Of a stretch of 64,000 nt of DNA, positions 17,625 to 25,411 are shown one piece after another. The translations under genes were made by a program, and so were the position numbers. Source of the DNA: a bacterium (GTDB taxonomy: Bacteria; Bacillota; Bacilli; Lactobacillales; Streptococcaceae); the NCBI GenBank assembly GCA_905221095.1, contig CAJNBV010000007.1, positions 62,001 to 126,000 of the forward strand, in the 5' to 3' direction. Under the pieces are notes generated by a model. It worked only from the letters and a program-made list of their open reading frames with translations. It did not search any database and had not been told where the DNA came from. Positions within the stretch are counted from its first letter, which is position 1, and each line of letters starts with the position of its first letter.

Positions 17625-18320
17625 TTAACTCAATATCAAACTGGCTACAATAGGGCTGACAAAGACATAGAGAATACCGGTGACACCGATAGCCAAGCCA
17701 CCCATGGCTCCTGCTACAGAGCCGTATCGAAAGGCCGTTCCTGTTCCGACTGCATGCCCTGTTCCTCCGAGGGAAAGCCCGACTGCTACTGGATCGTCAA
17801 TTTTCATCCACTTCAAAAGGGTTGGGCCGATAACACTAGTCAAAATTCCAGTTGCCACTACGACAACCAAGGTCACGGTGGTCAAGCCTTGCAATTTTTC
17901 TGTAATTCCCACTGCCATAGCGGTTGTCACTGACTTAGGAAAGAGAGAAATGGCTAGGAAAAAGTCCATGCCAAAGATTTTAGCCACAAGGGCTGTGAAA
18001 GAGGTATTGACCACTACCGCTAACAAACTACCAAAGAGAATACTCCGAGCATGATGCTTCATCAAGTGAAAACTCTTATAAAGCGGAATCCCTAGAGCCA
18101 CTGTCGATGGGACAATCAAGTTATTCAGATAAACTCCACCTTGATAGTAATCTTGGTAAGAAATCCCCGTCACCTTTAGAAAGATGATAATGAAAACAGC
18201 TGACAAAAGCAGAGGAGTTGTCAATGGATGGGGAAAACGTCTATAAATCAGCATTCCCACTAGATAAGCTAAGATAGACAGGGCAAGCCCAAACAGGGGA
18301 TTGGAAACAAATTCACTCAT
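17625..18320 (-). CDS. lrgB: LrgB/CidB-family membrane protein
   Basis: 231 aa polytopic membrane protein. LrgA/LrgB-type pairs act in murein hydrolase control and, in streptococci, pyruvate uptake. The family region PKSVTTAMAVGITEKLQG and the glycine-rich C-terminal GGTGHAVGTGTAFRYGS are clear. The gene overlaps the upstream lrgA by 4 bp, the normal operon arrangement. Confidence 0.93.
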   Translation of the reverse strand: MSEFVSNPLFGLALSILAYLVGMLIYRRFPHPLTTPLLLSAVFIIIFLKVTGISYQDYYQGGVYLNNLIVPSTVALGIPLYKSFHLMKHHARSILFGSLLAVVVNTSFTALVAKIFGMDFFLAISLFPKSVTTAMAVGITEKLQGLTTVTLVVVVATGILTSVIGPTLLKWMKIDDPVAVGLSLGGTGHAVGTGTAFRYGSVAGAMGGLAIGVTGILYVFVSPIVASLILS

Positions 18321-18691
18321 TTGGCATCTCCTTTCTCATAATCTCCCTCAAACCGTCGTTTGATAAACTGAACAACCAAGGCAATGAGGATAATGTTGAT
18401 AACAGCCGCAAAAAAGACAATCAAAACAATGGGCAAGAGATAGGGAGCAATCACATCAAACTTTTCCATGATTCCCACTGCTGGCGGCAAAAAGAGAATG
18501 GTCATATTGGCCAGCAAGAAATTCCCAACCATGTTGACATGCCTGGTTCTCAGCCACTTGAATTGTAGGGCTAGAAAGAGAATAATCAAACCGATAATAC
18601 TGCCTGGGATGGGCAAATGAAAGAAACTGGAAATCCCCTCTCCGATTAGAGAAATCACAAAGAGAATCATTAATTGAACATATAATTTCAT
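18317..18691 (-). CDS. lrgA: LrgA/CidA-family holin-like protein
   Basis: 124 aa with four hydrophobic helices, the usual CidA/LrgA size. The conserved PGSIIGLIILFLAL and LPPAVGIMEKF blocks are visible. The start MKLYVQLMI at 18691 has GGAG 6 nt upstream; the longer frame to 18721 lacks one. It is translated with lrgB. Confidence 0.92.
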   Translation of the reverse strand: MKLYVQLMILFVISLIGEGISSFFHLPIPGSIIGLIILFLALQFKWLRTRHVNMVGNFLLANMTILFLPPAVGIMEKFDVIAPYLLPIVLIVFFAAVINIILIALVVQFIKRRFEGDYEKGDAK

Positions 18692-18857
18692 CCTAAACTC
18701 CACGAAATAGACTTCTTGCATACCAGTTTACTCTTTTTTCAGAAAATTTCAAGGAAATACACAAGAGTTGATGAAAGTTTGAGAAGAAAGGGGATACAGG
18801 CAATTACAGACTAGTGAAAACAGGCCTAATTTAGGATAAAAGATTTCAGCGTCCTTC

Positions 18858-18901
18858 TTGCCAGCTCTTTTGAAAAGTAGTATAATTATTGCATGCGCAA
18901 T
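18858..18901 (+). promoter_or_regulatory. marR promoter with operator
   Basis: TTGCCA (18858-18863), 17-nt spacer, TATAAT (18881-18886), then an inverted repeat ATTGC-ATGC-GCAAT at 18888-18901 at the transcription start. The same TTGC-N4-GCAA site recurs at 19372-19385 before the next promoter, so the regulator probably represses both. Confidence 0.7.
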
Positions 18902-18973
18902 CATCTTGTGATACAGTGATTGTCCGTTAATGGACTTTCTTCTATTTATGACTCTCAAAAGAAAGGAGATACT

Positions 18974-19354
18974 ATGACCTATTTGGAAAAATGGTTTGAT
19001 TTCAATCGTCGTCAGAAAGAAATTGAAGGTCTCTTGGAAGAGACCATTGCCCAGCAGAGTGACCAAAGTCTGACCTTGAAAGAGTTTTACCTGCTCTACT
19101 ATCTGGACTTGGCCCAAGAAAAATCTCTACGCCAGATTGACCTGCCAGATAAACTTCATCTGAGCCCGAGCGCTGTTTCTCGGATGGTGGCTCGCTTGGA
19201 AGCCAAAAATTGCGGTCTACTTAGTCGCATGTGTTGTGATCAAGATAGACGTTCTAGCTTTATCTGCCTGACAAGTGATGGGCAAAAGACACTGGCCTCT
19301 CTACAAAAGGCTGTCGAAGAAAGCTTGGAAACAGATTTGGATTTCTTGATTTAA
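18974..19354 (+). CDS. MarR-family transcriptional regulator
   Basis: 126 aa winged-helix protein. The recognition region is IDLPDKLHLSPSAVSRMVARLEAKNCGL, followed by the wing CCDQDRRSSFICLTSDG typical of MarR. It contains a Cys-Cys pair in the wing region and another Cys (NCGL), which would suit redox sensing given the thioredoxin gene in the putative target operon; that is inference. The start at 18974 has AAAGGAG. Operators flank the gene on both sides. Confidence 0.85.
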   Translation: MTYLEKWFDFNRRQKEIEGLLEETIAQQSDQSLTLKEFYLLYYLDLAQEKSLRQIDLPDKLHLSPSAVSRMVARLEAKNCGLLSRMCCDQDRRSSFICLTSDGQKTLASLQKAVEESLETDLDFLI

Positions 19355-19371
19355 GATGATTTTAGAAAAAA

Positions 19372-19422
19372 GTTGCGTGCGCAATCATTTTTCTTGACAT
19401 TCTCTTTTACAAGGAGTAAAAT
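19372..19422 (+). promoter_or_regulatory. Promoter of the DUF4649-trxA operon with MarR-type operator
   Basis: Inverted repeat TTGC-GTGC-GCAA (19373-19384), then TTGACA (19394-19399), 17-nt spacer, TAAAAT (19417-19422). The operator matches the one after the marR promoter in arms and in the flanking TCAT. Confidence 0.7.
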
Positions 19423-19453
19423 AAAGTCATCATTAAACAAAGGAGTTTTTAAA

Positions 19454-19675
19454 ATGATTGAAATTACCTATCTAGATGCCAGCAAGAACGAAAGAACTAT
19501 AACGTTCGAATCTTATGACGACTTTGATCGTTCACAACAAGCTTGCCTTATCGGCGTCGCAGACTACTACCCAGTCCAAAAATTAACTTACAACGGTCAT
19601 GATTTGGACTATCATGGGACTTATGGAGATGTCTTCTTCTATCTCATGAAACAAGATTTAAGCCAATATAACTAA
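19454..19675 (+). CDS. Small conserved streptococcal protein (DUF4649-like)
   Basis: 73 aa, start MIEITYLDASKNERTITF with AGGAG upstream. Compact, soluble and mixed beta/alpha by eye, with no membrane segment. It resembles the small DUF4649 proteins found next to thioredoxin in streptococci. The function is unknown. It is cotranscribed with trxA, 15 bp downstream. Confidence 0.75.
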   Translation: MIEITYLDASKNERTITFESYDDFDRSQQACLIGVADYYPVQKLTYNGHDLDYHGTYGDVFFYLMKQDLSQYN

Positions 19676-19690
19676 AAAAGGAGAAATACA

Positions 19691-20005
19691 ATGGCAAAAG
19701 CAATTACAGATGCAACATTCGAACAAGAAACAAAAGACGGTTTGGTCTTAGTAGACTTCTGGGCAACTTGGTGTGGTCCATGTCGTATGCAAGGTCCAAT
19801 CTTGGATAAATTGTCTGAAGAACTTTCAGAAGATGTCTTGAAAATCGTCAAAATGGACGTTGATGAAAATCCAAACACAGCTCGTGCTTTTGGAATCATG
19901 TCTATCCCAACTCTTCTCTTCAAAAAAGACGGCCAAGTGGTGAAACAAGTTGCTGGTGTTCACACAGCAGAACAAATCAAGGCCATCGTTGCTGAATTGA
20001 GCTAA
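19691..20005 (+). CDS. trxA: Thioredoxin
   Basis: 104 aa. The active site WCGPC lies in DFWATWCGPCRMQGP (residues about 24-38). The cis-Pro motif SIPTLLF and the C-terminal KQVAGVHTAEQ complete the fold. It reduces cytosolic disulfides. It is probably under the MarR regulator encoded upstream. Confidence 0.96.
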   Translation: MAKAITDATFEQETKDGLVLVDFWATWCGPCRMQGPILDKLSEELSEDVLKIVKMDVDENPNTARAFGIMSIPTLLFKKDGQVVKQVAGVHTAEQIKAIVAELS

Positions 20006-20011
20006 TCAAAC

Positions 20012-20045
20012 GAGAGACCAAGTACTTTATTTGGTCTCTTTTTTC
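20012..20045 (+). terminator. Terminator after trxA
   Basis: GAGACCAA and TTGGTCTC arms around a short loop are followed by TTTTTTC. A strong intrinsic terminator. Confidence 0.85.
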
Positions 20046-20052
20046 TTGCCCT

Positions 20053-20170
20053 TTGCCATTTTTCAAAAAATATGCTAGACTGTAGGTAGAATATTACGAT
20101 GTTTGGGACATGCCATCGCTAAAAAAAACCTCTACTTGGTATTTTTTAGCTCCCTCATGGGAGCTTTTTG
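20053..20170 (+). promoter_or_regulatory. que operon promoter and preQ1-type riboswitch leader
   Basis: Promoter: TTGCCA (20053-20058), 17-nt spacer, extended -10 TGC-TAGACT. The leader has a 5-bp stem CGATG/CATCG (20097-20118) followed by an A-rich tail CTAAAAAAAACC, the look of a small preQ1-I-like pseudoknot aptamer. A long hairpin GCTAAAAAA/TTTTTTAGC (20118-20150) competes with the terminator AGCTCCC/GGGAGCT plus T5 (20148-20169). Position before queCDEF makes preQ1 the likely ligand. The exact class is not certain from reading alone. Confidence 0.65.
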
Positions 20171-20206
20171 CGTGCTCTGAACATTTCCCATTTTGGAAGG
20201 AGTACT

Positions 20207-20860
20207 ATGAAACGTCAATCAGCCTTGGTCGTCTTTAGTGGCGGTCAAGATTCCACAACCTGCCTCTTCTGGGCTAAAGAACACTATGAAACAGTCGAAG
20301 CTGTCACCTTTGCCTACGGTCAACGTCATCATCTCGAAATTCAAGTTGCCCAAGAAATCGCTAAGGAACAAGGCATTCGTCATCACATCCTAGATATGTC
20401 TCTGCTGGGACAAATCACTGAAAATGCCTTGACTTCAGATTTAGAAATTGAGCAAAAAGAAGGAGAAATCCCTAACACCTTCGTTGATGGTCGTAACCAT
20501 CTCTTTCTATCCTTTGCGGCAGTTCTTGCTAAGCAACGTGGCATTAAAGACATCGTGACTGGTGTCTGCGAGACAGACTTCTCAGGCTATCCTGACTGCC
20601 GAGATGTCTTTGTCAAATCCCTTAATGTCACCCTCAACCTTGCCATGGATTACGACTTTGTTATCCAAACTCCTCTCATGTGGCTAGACAAGGCTGAAAC
20701 TTGGGAATTAGCTGACCAACTCGATGCCTTTGACTATGTTCGTGAAAAGACCTTGACCTGCTACAATGGGATTATCGGCAGTGGCTGTGGGGATTGCCCA
20801 GCCTGCCACCTACGTCAACATGGACTAGATGTCTATCTCTCACAGAAAGGAGAGGACTAA
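20207..20860 (+). CDS. queC: 7-cyano-7-deazaguanine (preQ0) synthase
   Basis: 217 aa. Converts 7-carboxy-7-deazaguanine to preQ0 using ATP and ammonia. The PP-loop is [16 protein letters not shown], and the zinc cysteines lie in [16 protein letters not shown] near the C-terminus. The start at 20207 has GGAAGGAG. First gene of queC-queD-queE-queF; its stop overlaps the queD start (TAATG). Confidence 0.97.
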   Translation: MKRQSALVVFSGGQDSTTCLFWAKEHYETVEAVTFAYGQRHHLEIQVAQEIAKEQGIRHHILDMSLLGQITENALTSDLEIEQKEGEIPNTFVDGRNHLFLSFAAVLAKQRGIKDIVTGVCETDFSGYPDCRDVFVKSLNVTLNLAMDYDFVIQTPLMWLDKAETWELADQLDAFDYVREKTLTCYNGIIGSGCGDCPACHLRQHGLDVYLSQKGED

Positions 20861-21303
20861 TGTTTTTTGCACCCAAAGAAATCAAACAGGAAACCGGGGA
20901 GTCTCTTGTCTATAATCCTCACAGAACCTTGGTATCAAAAGAATTTACCTTTGATGCTGCCCACCACCTCTTTCACTATGAGGGGAAATGCAAATCCCTA
21001 CACGGCCACACTTATCATCTGCAGATTGCTGTCAGTGGATTTTTAGATGAGCGTGGTATGACCTACGATTTTGGAGATATCAAAGCGATCTACAAAGACT
21101 ATTTAGAGCCCCATCTGGATCATCGCTATCTCAATGAAACCCTACCTTATATGAACACGACTGCCGAAAATATGGTTTACTGGATTTTCCAAACCATGAG
21201 TCAAGAGTTGCCCGACGAACGCGGTCTCCGTTTGGAATACGTTCGCCTCTATGAAACTCCGACTTCCTTTACAGAGTTTAGACGGGAGTGGTTAGATGAC
21301 TAG
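20860..21303 (+). CDS. queD: 6-carboxy-5,6,7,8-tetrahydropterin synthase
   Basis: 147 aa. The PTPS-fold enzyme that makes 6-carboxytetrahydropterin from dihydroneopterin triphosphate. The zinc histidines are in DAAHHLFHYEGKCKSLHGHTYH, with the catalytic Cys between them. The start at 20860 overlaps the queC stop by one base. The N-terminus is about 25 residues longer than minimal QueD, as in other streptococci. Confidence 0.95.
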   Translation: MFFAPKEIKQETGESLVYNPHRTLVSKEFTFDAAHHLFHYEGKCKSLHGHTYHLQIAVSGFLDERGMTYDFGDIKAIYKDYLEPHLDHRYLNETLPYMNTTAENMVYWIFQTMSQELPDERGLRLEYVRLYETPTSFTEFRREWLDD

Positions 21304-22012
21304 GGAACGTGTCCTCAAACTACCAGTTCTGGAAATTTTTGGCCCAACCTTTCAAGGCGAAGGTCGTGCTATTGGGCAGAAAACCATGTTTGTCCGCACT
21401 GCCGGTTGCGACTACCACTGCGACTGGTGCGATTCTGCCTTTACTTGGGATGGTTCTGAAAAACCAACTCGTATGACAGCTGACGAGGTCATTGCTGAGT
21501 TAGATAAATTGGGGAGCTACGACTACGTTACCCTGTCTGGGGGAAACCCTGCTATCCTAGCAGCCAATATGGCTGAACTGGTCACTAAGCTCAAGGAACG
21601 GGGTGTCACTCTAGCTGTTGAGACCCAAGGCTCCCGCTGGCAAAATTGGTTAAAAGATATCGACCAGGTCACTCTGAGTCCCAAACCTCCTTCATCCAAG
21701 ATGGAAGTCAACTTTGAGACCTTAGACTTTATCGTTTCCCAACTGGACCCAGACAAGGTCACCTTTAAAATCCCTGTCTTTGACGATACAGATTTGGCCT
21801 TTGCTAAAGGGATTCAAGAACGCTACCAACCAGATGTTCTCTTCTTATCAGCAGGAAATCCTGAGCCCAAGGCTACAGGAAATATTGTCCAAGACCAACT
21901 GGACCGCCTCAAAGAACTCTGGGAACGCGTTGCTGCTGACGATAGCTGGGGCAATGTCCGCGTCCTTCCTCAACTCCATACCCTCCTCTACGATAACCAA
22001 CGTGGTGTTTAA
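21296..22012 (+). CDS. queE: 7-carboxy-7-deazaguanine synthase (radical SAM)
   Basis: 238 aa. Radical-SAM ring-contraction enzyme. The CxxxCxxC cluster motif reads CDYHCDWC (residues about 39-46), and GPTFQGEGRAIG at the N-terminus is the family hallmark. It overlaps queD by 8 bp. Confidence 0.96.
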   Translation: MTRERVLKLPVLEIFGPTFQGEGRAIGQKTMFVRTAGCDYHCDWCDSAFTWDGSEKPTRMTADEVIAELDKLGSYDYVTLSGGNPAILAANMAELVTKLKERGVTLAVETQGSRWQNWLKDIDQVTLSPKPPSSKMEVNFETLDFIVSQLDPDKVTFKIPVFDDTDLAFAKGIQERYQPDVLFLSAGNPEPKATGNIVQDQLDRLKELWERVAADDSWGNVRVLPQLHTLLYDNQRGV

Positions 22013-22029
22013 ATTAGAAAGAAAAAATC

Positions 22030-22521
22030 ATGTCACAACAAGAAGAAATGAAAAACCTAAGCCTCCTCGGCAATAAAGAAACCAACTACATTTTCGACTA
22101 TCAACCAGAAGTTCTCGAATCCTTTGACAACCGTCATGTGGAAAATGACTATTTCATCAAATTCAACTGCCCTGAATTTACCTCCCTGTGCCCAATCACT
22201 GCTCAGCCAGACTTTGCGACCATTTATATTTCCTACATTCCTGACAAGCTCTGCGTCGAGTCAAAATCTCTCAAACTCTACCTCTTTAGCTACCGAAATC
22301 ATGGGGATTTCCACGAAAACTGTATTAACACTATCGGGAAAGACTTGGTCAACTTGCTAGACCCTCGCTATTTAGAGGTCTGGGGAAAATTCACTCCGCG
22401 CGGTGGCATCTCAATTGACCCCTACTACAACTACGGTAAGCCTGGAACTAAGTATGAAGAATTGGCAGAACAACGCCTCTTCCAACATGACCTTTATCCA
22501 GAGAAAATTGACAACCGCTAA
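22030..22521 (+). CDS. queF: preQ0 reductase (NADPH-dependent 7-cyano-7-deazaguanine reductase)
   Basis: 163 aa, the short unimodular type. Catalytic Cys in [16 protein letters not shown] and the signature [20 protein letters not shown] are clear. It makes preQ1, the putative riboswitch ligand of this operon. A terminator follows. Confidence 0.97.
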   Translation: MSQQEEMKNLSLLGNKETNYIFDYQPEVLESFDNRHVENDYFIKFNCPEFTSLCPITAQPDFATIYISYIPDKLCVESKSLKLYLFSYRNHGDFHENCINTIGKDLVNLLDPRYLEVWGKFTPRGGISIDPYYNYGKPGTKYEELAEQRLFQHDLYPEKIDNR

Positions 22522-22530
22522 ACAGATACG

Positions 22531-22569
22531 AAAAAGCCCTGTTCCTCAAAACGAGGAACAAGGCTTTTT
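22531..22569. terminator. Bidirectional terminator between queF and aquaporin
   Basis: AAAAAGCC-TGTTCCTC and GAGGAACA-GGCTTTTT arms. The A/T ends make it work on both strands for the convergent genes. Confidence 0.85.
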
Positions 22570-22578
22570 GAGTTTCAA

Positions 22579-23247
22579 TTATTCTTCTGTTCCAAGGAAG
22601 TTTTTCGCAACAAGTGCTGCAAGAACTCCACCAACGATTGGGGCAAGGATGAAAATCCATACTTGTTGAAGGGCTGCGCCACCTACCAAGATAGCTGGTG
22701 CCAAGCTACGAGCTGGGTTAACTGAAAGTCCAGTGATGTTCAAGCCCACAAGGATCATGGCCATCAATGACAAACCAATTACCAAACCAGCAATCGCGCC
22801 ATTACCCTTGCTTTCTGAAGTCACAGTCATGATAACCAAGACAAACAAGAAGGTTGCGATCACTTCAAACAAGAATCCACCAAAGACAGTAACCCCGTTT
22901 GCCAAGGCATTTTCACCAAGGCTAGCAGTTGACATACCTGAGTTCGCCAAGAGGAAGAAGACAGCGCCAGAAGCGATGAAAGCTCCAACAACTTGCCCAA
23001 GGATGTAATTGACAAGGTCTTTTGATGACAAACGTTTGTTTACAAACATAGCAATCGAAACCGCTGGGTTCAAGTGAGCACCTGAAACAGTTCCGATTGA
23101 GTAAGCAGCGACTACGATTGCCAGACCAAAGGCAAAAGCGATTCCAAGGTGACCTAGGCCATTAAGACCATTTCCAAAAACAACAGCTCCTGTCCCAATG
23201 AACACAAGCATGAAAGTACCGATTAATTCAGCAACAAATTTTTTCAT
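22579..23247 (-). CDS. Aquaporin (AqpZ-like MIP channel)
   Basis: 222 aa. Six membrane helices with two half-helix NPA motifs, GAHLNPAVSIAMF (residues about 56-68) and LSVNPARSLAPAI (about 174-186). The length and absence of the glycerol-facilitator insertions favour the aquaporin branch over GlpF. Pneumococci have an ortholog at this locus. GGAG precedes the start. Confidence 0.93.
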   Translation of the reverse strand: MKKFVAELIGTFMLVFIGTGAVVFGNGLNGLGHLGIAFAFGLAIVVAAYSIGTVSGAHLNPAVSIAMFVNKRLSSKDLVNYILGQVVGAFIASGAVFFLLANSGMSTASLGENALANGVTVFGGFLFEVIATFLFVLVIMTVTSESKGNGAIAGLVIGLSLMAMILVGLNITGLSVNPARSLAPAILVGGAALQQVWIFILAPIVGGVLAALVAKNFLGTEE

Positions 23248-23361
23248 TTTCTTTCTCCTTTTTTCAAAAACTAGATACTAGTCTATCAAAAGAAGGAAAG
23301 GGTTTCAAGAAAATTGATTGGAAATTTCAGGTTAAAATTTTGTAAAAACGGTAGTGATTAT

Positions 23362-23489
23362 TTGAAACATTTTTTTCAAAGGTATATAATGTTAATATAA
23401 TTCAAATAGGTTATTTCATTCCTAATTTGAACTAATTTTTACAACTTTGCTGTTCTTTTATGAACGTTTGAATGGTATCGTGAATACCA
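23362..23489 (+). promoter_or_regulatory. Promoter and structured leader of the diacetyl reductase gene
   Basis: TTGAAA (23362-23367), 17-nt spacer, TATAAT (23385-23390). The leader of about 105 nt has two inverted repeats: TTCAAATAGG/CCTAATTTGAA (23401-23431) and TGGTAT-CGTGA-ATACCA (23473-23489), the latter just before the GGAGG site. Either could be a repressor site or an RNA fold affecting translation. Confidence 0.55.
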
Positions 23490-23501
23490 AGGAGGAATCA
23501 T

Positions 23502-24266
23502 ATGTCTAAAGTTGCTATTGTCACAGGTGCAGGTCAAGGAATCGGTTTTGCAATTGCGAAACGATTGGTTCAAGATGGCTTTAAGGTAGGAGTCTTAGAC
23601 TACAATCCCGAAACAGCTGAAAAGGCTGTTGCCGAATTATCAGCTGAAAATGCCTTTGCTGTCGTAGCTGATGTTTCGAAACAGGCAGAAGTTGCCCAAG
23701 CATTTCAACAGGTTGTTGACCATTTTGGTGATTTGAATGTTGTCGTAAATAACGCTGGTGTTGCTCCAACTACTCCTCTTGATACAATTACTGAGGAACA
23801 ATTTACACGTACTTTCGGTATCAACGTTGGTGGTGTCATTTGGGGGTCACAAGCTGCACAAGCACAATTTAAAGCACTTGGCCACGGAGGTAAAATTATC
23901 AACGCAACTTCTCAAGCTGGTGTAGTCGGCAATCCAAATCTAACTGTTTATGGTGGAACCAAATTTGCTGTTCGAGGAATTACGCAAACATTAGCACGTG
24001 ATTTAGCAGATTCAGGCATCACTGTTAACGCCTACGCACCAGGTATTGTTAAAACACCAATGATGTACGATATCGCTCATGAAGTTGGTAAAAATGCAGG
24101 AAAAGATGACGAGTGGGGTATGCAGACATTCGCAAAAGATATTACCCTAAAACGCCTATCTGAACCAGAAGATGTAGCTGCAGCCGTCAGCTTCCTCGCA
24201 GGACCAGATTCAAACTACATTACAGGACAAACCATTATCGTCGATGGTGGTATGCAATTCCATTAA
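23502..24266 (+). CDS. butA: Diacetyl / acetoin reductase (short-chain dehydrogenase)
   Basis: 254 aa SDR enzyme, matching the (S)-acetoin-forming diacetyl reductase family. It has the NAD-binding TGAGQGIG (residues 8-15), NNAG, the catalytic Ser in NATSQAG and YGGTK (Tyr-x3-Lys), and a C-terminal [10 protein letters not shown]. It interconverts diacetyl, acetoin and 2,3-butanediol with NAD(H). It stands alone with its own promoter and terminator. Other SDR substrates cannot be ruled out, but the sequence reads like ButA throughout. Confidence 0.88.
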   Translation: MSKVAIVTGAGQGIGFAIAKRLVQDGFKVGVLDYNPETAEKAVAELSAENAFAVVADVSKQAEVAQAFQQVVDHFGDLNVVVNNAGVAPTTPLDTITEEQFTRTFGINVGGVIWGSQAAQAQFKALGHGGKIINATSQAGVVGNPNLTVYGGTKFAVRGITQTLARDLADSGITVNAYAPGIVKTPMMYDIAHEVGKNAGKDDEWGMQTFAKDITLKRLSEPEDVAAAVSFLAGPDSNYITGQTIIVDGGMQFH

Positions 24267-24273
24267 GATACAG

Positions 24274-24307
24274 GAAAAGAGGTTGGAAAATGATTCAACC
24301 TCTTTTA
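24274..24307 (+). terminator. Terminator after butA
   Basis: AAAGAGGTTG and CAACCTCTTT arms with a 10-nt loop, followed by TTATTAG. Confidence 0.75.
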
Positions 24308-24373
24308 TTAGTTTTCATTATCAGTTAGGAGGACACAATAGAAACTCTTTCAATAAGTAATATTAGTTAATCC

Positions 24374-25165
24374 CTAATATTGAAAAGACAGGATAGCTTC
24401 TTTCAAGTCATCTTTTAAACTGTTTCTCTGGTCAAGTTGGACATAGACTTCCAACAAACAGGATCTAAAGTTGGAAAATTTGTAAAAATCTTCCTTTTCT
24501 TCTATCGGAAAATCAACAGTTTTTATCCAAGAAGCTACTTGTTCTTGTGCTAACTTCCCTTGTAAAATCGGTTCATAAAGTACTCTGGCTAAACGCCAAT
24601 CTTCATCATCTGTAAAACGAATGGTAATTCTTTTAAATAATGTACCAAGTATGTCAAATACTTCATGAATTTTGTTTTTAGGAAAGTCTGGATGACAAAC
24701 TACCTCTGTCAGCAAATCAGCTCCATGTGCAAAAGCGTGAACCCAACCATATTGACTTGAAAAACCTGTCGGATCCTTTTCTTTCGAAAGATAGTACAAA
24801 CCTTGATTTAAAAGGACATTGCGAATTTCTGCTTTTAATCCCTGATAAAAAATCGATTGCTGATTGACATCCGCAGACAAGAGATTTGCATAAACAAGTG
24901 CCCTAAAAGAACGTTCAAGTGTTGACAGACCTTCCTTATCAATCTCTTTTTCTAGTCCTCCATCAGATGAGACTATTTTAGCAATAAAATGAAATTGTTC
25001 CTGTGTAAATAGCTCTTCCTGAATTCCTCTAGCAAAGCTTGTAAAAACAAGGTCATCGCGAATTTCTGGAGAAGGATCTCCCAAATGTTCAATCAACCAC
25101 TGGATTTCTTCCTCATGATAACTTGGTTTTTCTTCTGCTATTTTTCTAAGTAACTCTTGATACAT
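24374..25165 (-). CDS. DUF2785-type protein, unknown function
   Basis: 263 aa, all-helical by appearance and soluble. The region YGWVHAFAHGADLLTEVVCH is the recognisable DUF2785 core, with several His residues that might bind metal. The start is set at the ATG at 25165, 8 nt after GAGG; the TTG two codons earlier is too close to that site. No partner gene or pathway is evident. Confidence 0.75.
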   Translation of the reverse strand: MYQELLRKIAEEKPSYHEEEIQWLIEHLGDPSPEIRDDLVFTSFARGIQEELFTQEQFHFIAKIVSSDGGLEKEIDKEGLSTLERSFRALVYANLLSADVNQQSIFYQGLKAEIRNVLLNQGLYYLSKEKDPTGFSSQYGWVHAFAHGADLLTEVVCHPDFPKNKIHEVFDILGTLFKRITIRFTDDEDWRLARVLYEPILQGKLAQEQVASWIKTVDFPIEEKEDFYKFSNFRSCLLEVYVQLDQRNSLKDDLKEAILSFQY

Positions 25166-25232
25166 GGTCAATACCTCTATATTTCTAGCAGATGTTCAAA
25201 AAACTGTCCTTAAATGACTTAATATTAAATTC

Positions 25233-25388
25233 TCAATTAAATACAATCTGATAAAAAATGAAGTAAATAAGGATCAATATCAACTCTACAACAAGTTCAA
25301 TTTTAACATCATGACCTTCAACGGCGTGTTTGAAAATAGCTACAGCCAAGCCAATTATAATGACGCTTAACAAACCCATAAACATCAT
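25233..25388 (-). CDS. 51-aa putative membrane protein
   Basis: A frame too short for ordinary gene lists: MMFMGLLSVIII begins a first hydrophobic helix (residues about 3-19), then a short polar loop KHAVEGHDVKIE, then a second helix (about 32-50) ending FYQIVFN. Two ATGs in tandem are possible starts (25388, 25385). The ribosome site is weak. The helix-loop-helix pattern with polar residues confined to the loop argues for a real protein; no family was recognised. Confidence 0.5.
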   Translation of the reverse strand: MMFMGLLSVIIIGLAVAIFKHAVEGHDVKIELVVELILILIYFIFYQIVFN

Positions 25389-25411
25389 TCTAGAACAATC
25401 TTTCTATCCCC

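Noticed and set aside
18749..19117. Open frame of 122 codons on the minus strand
   Set aside because: It overlaps the marR promoter and gene on the opposite strand and has no ribosome site; the MarR frame has clear family motifs.
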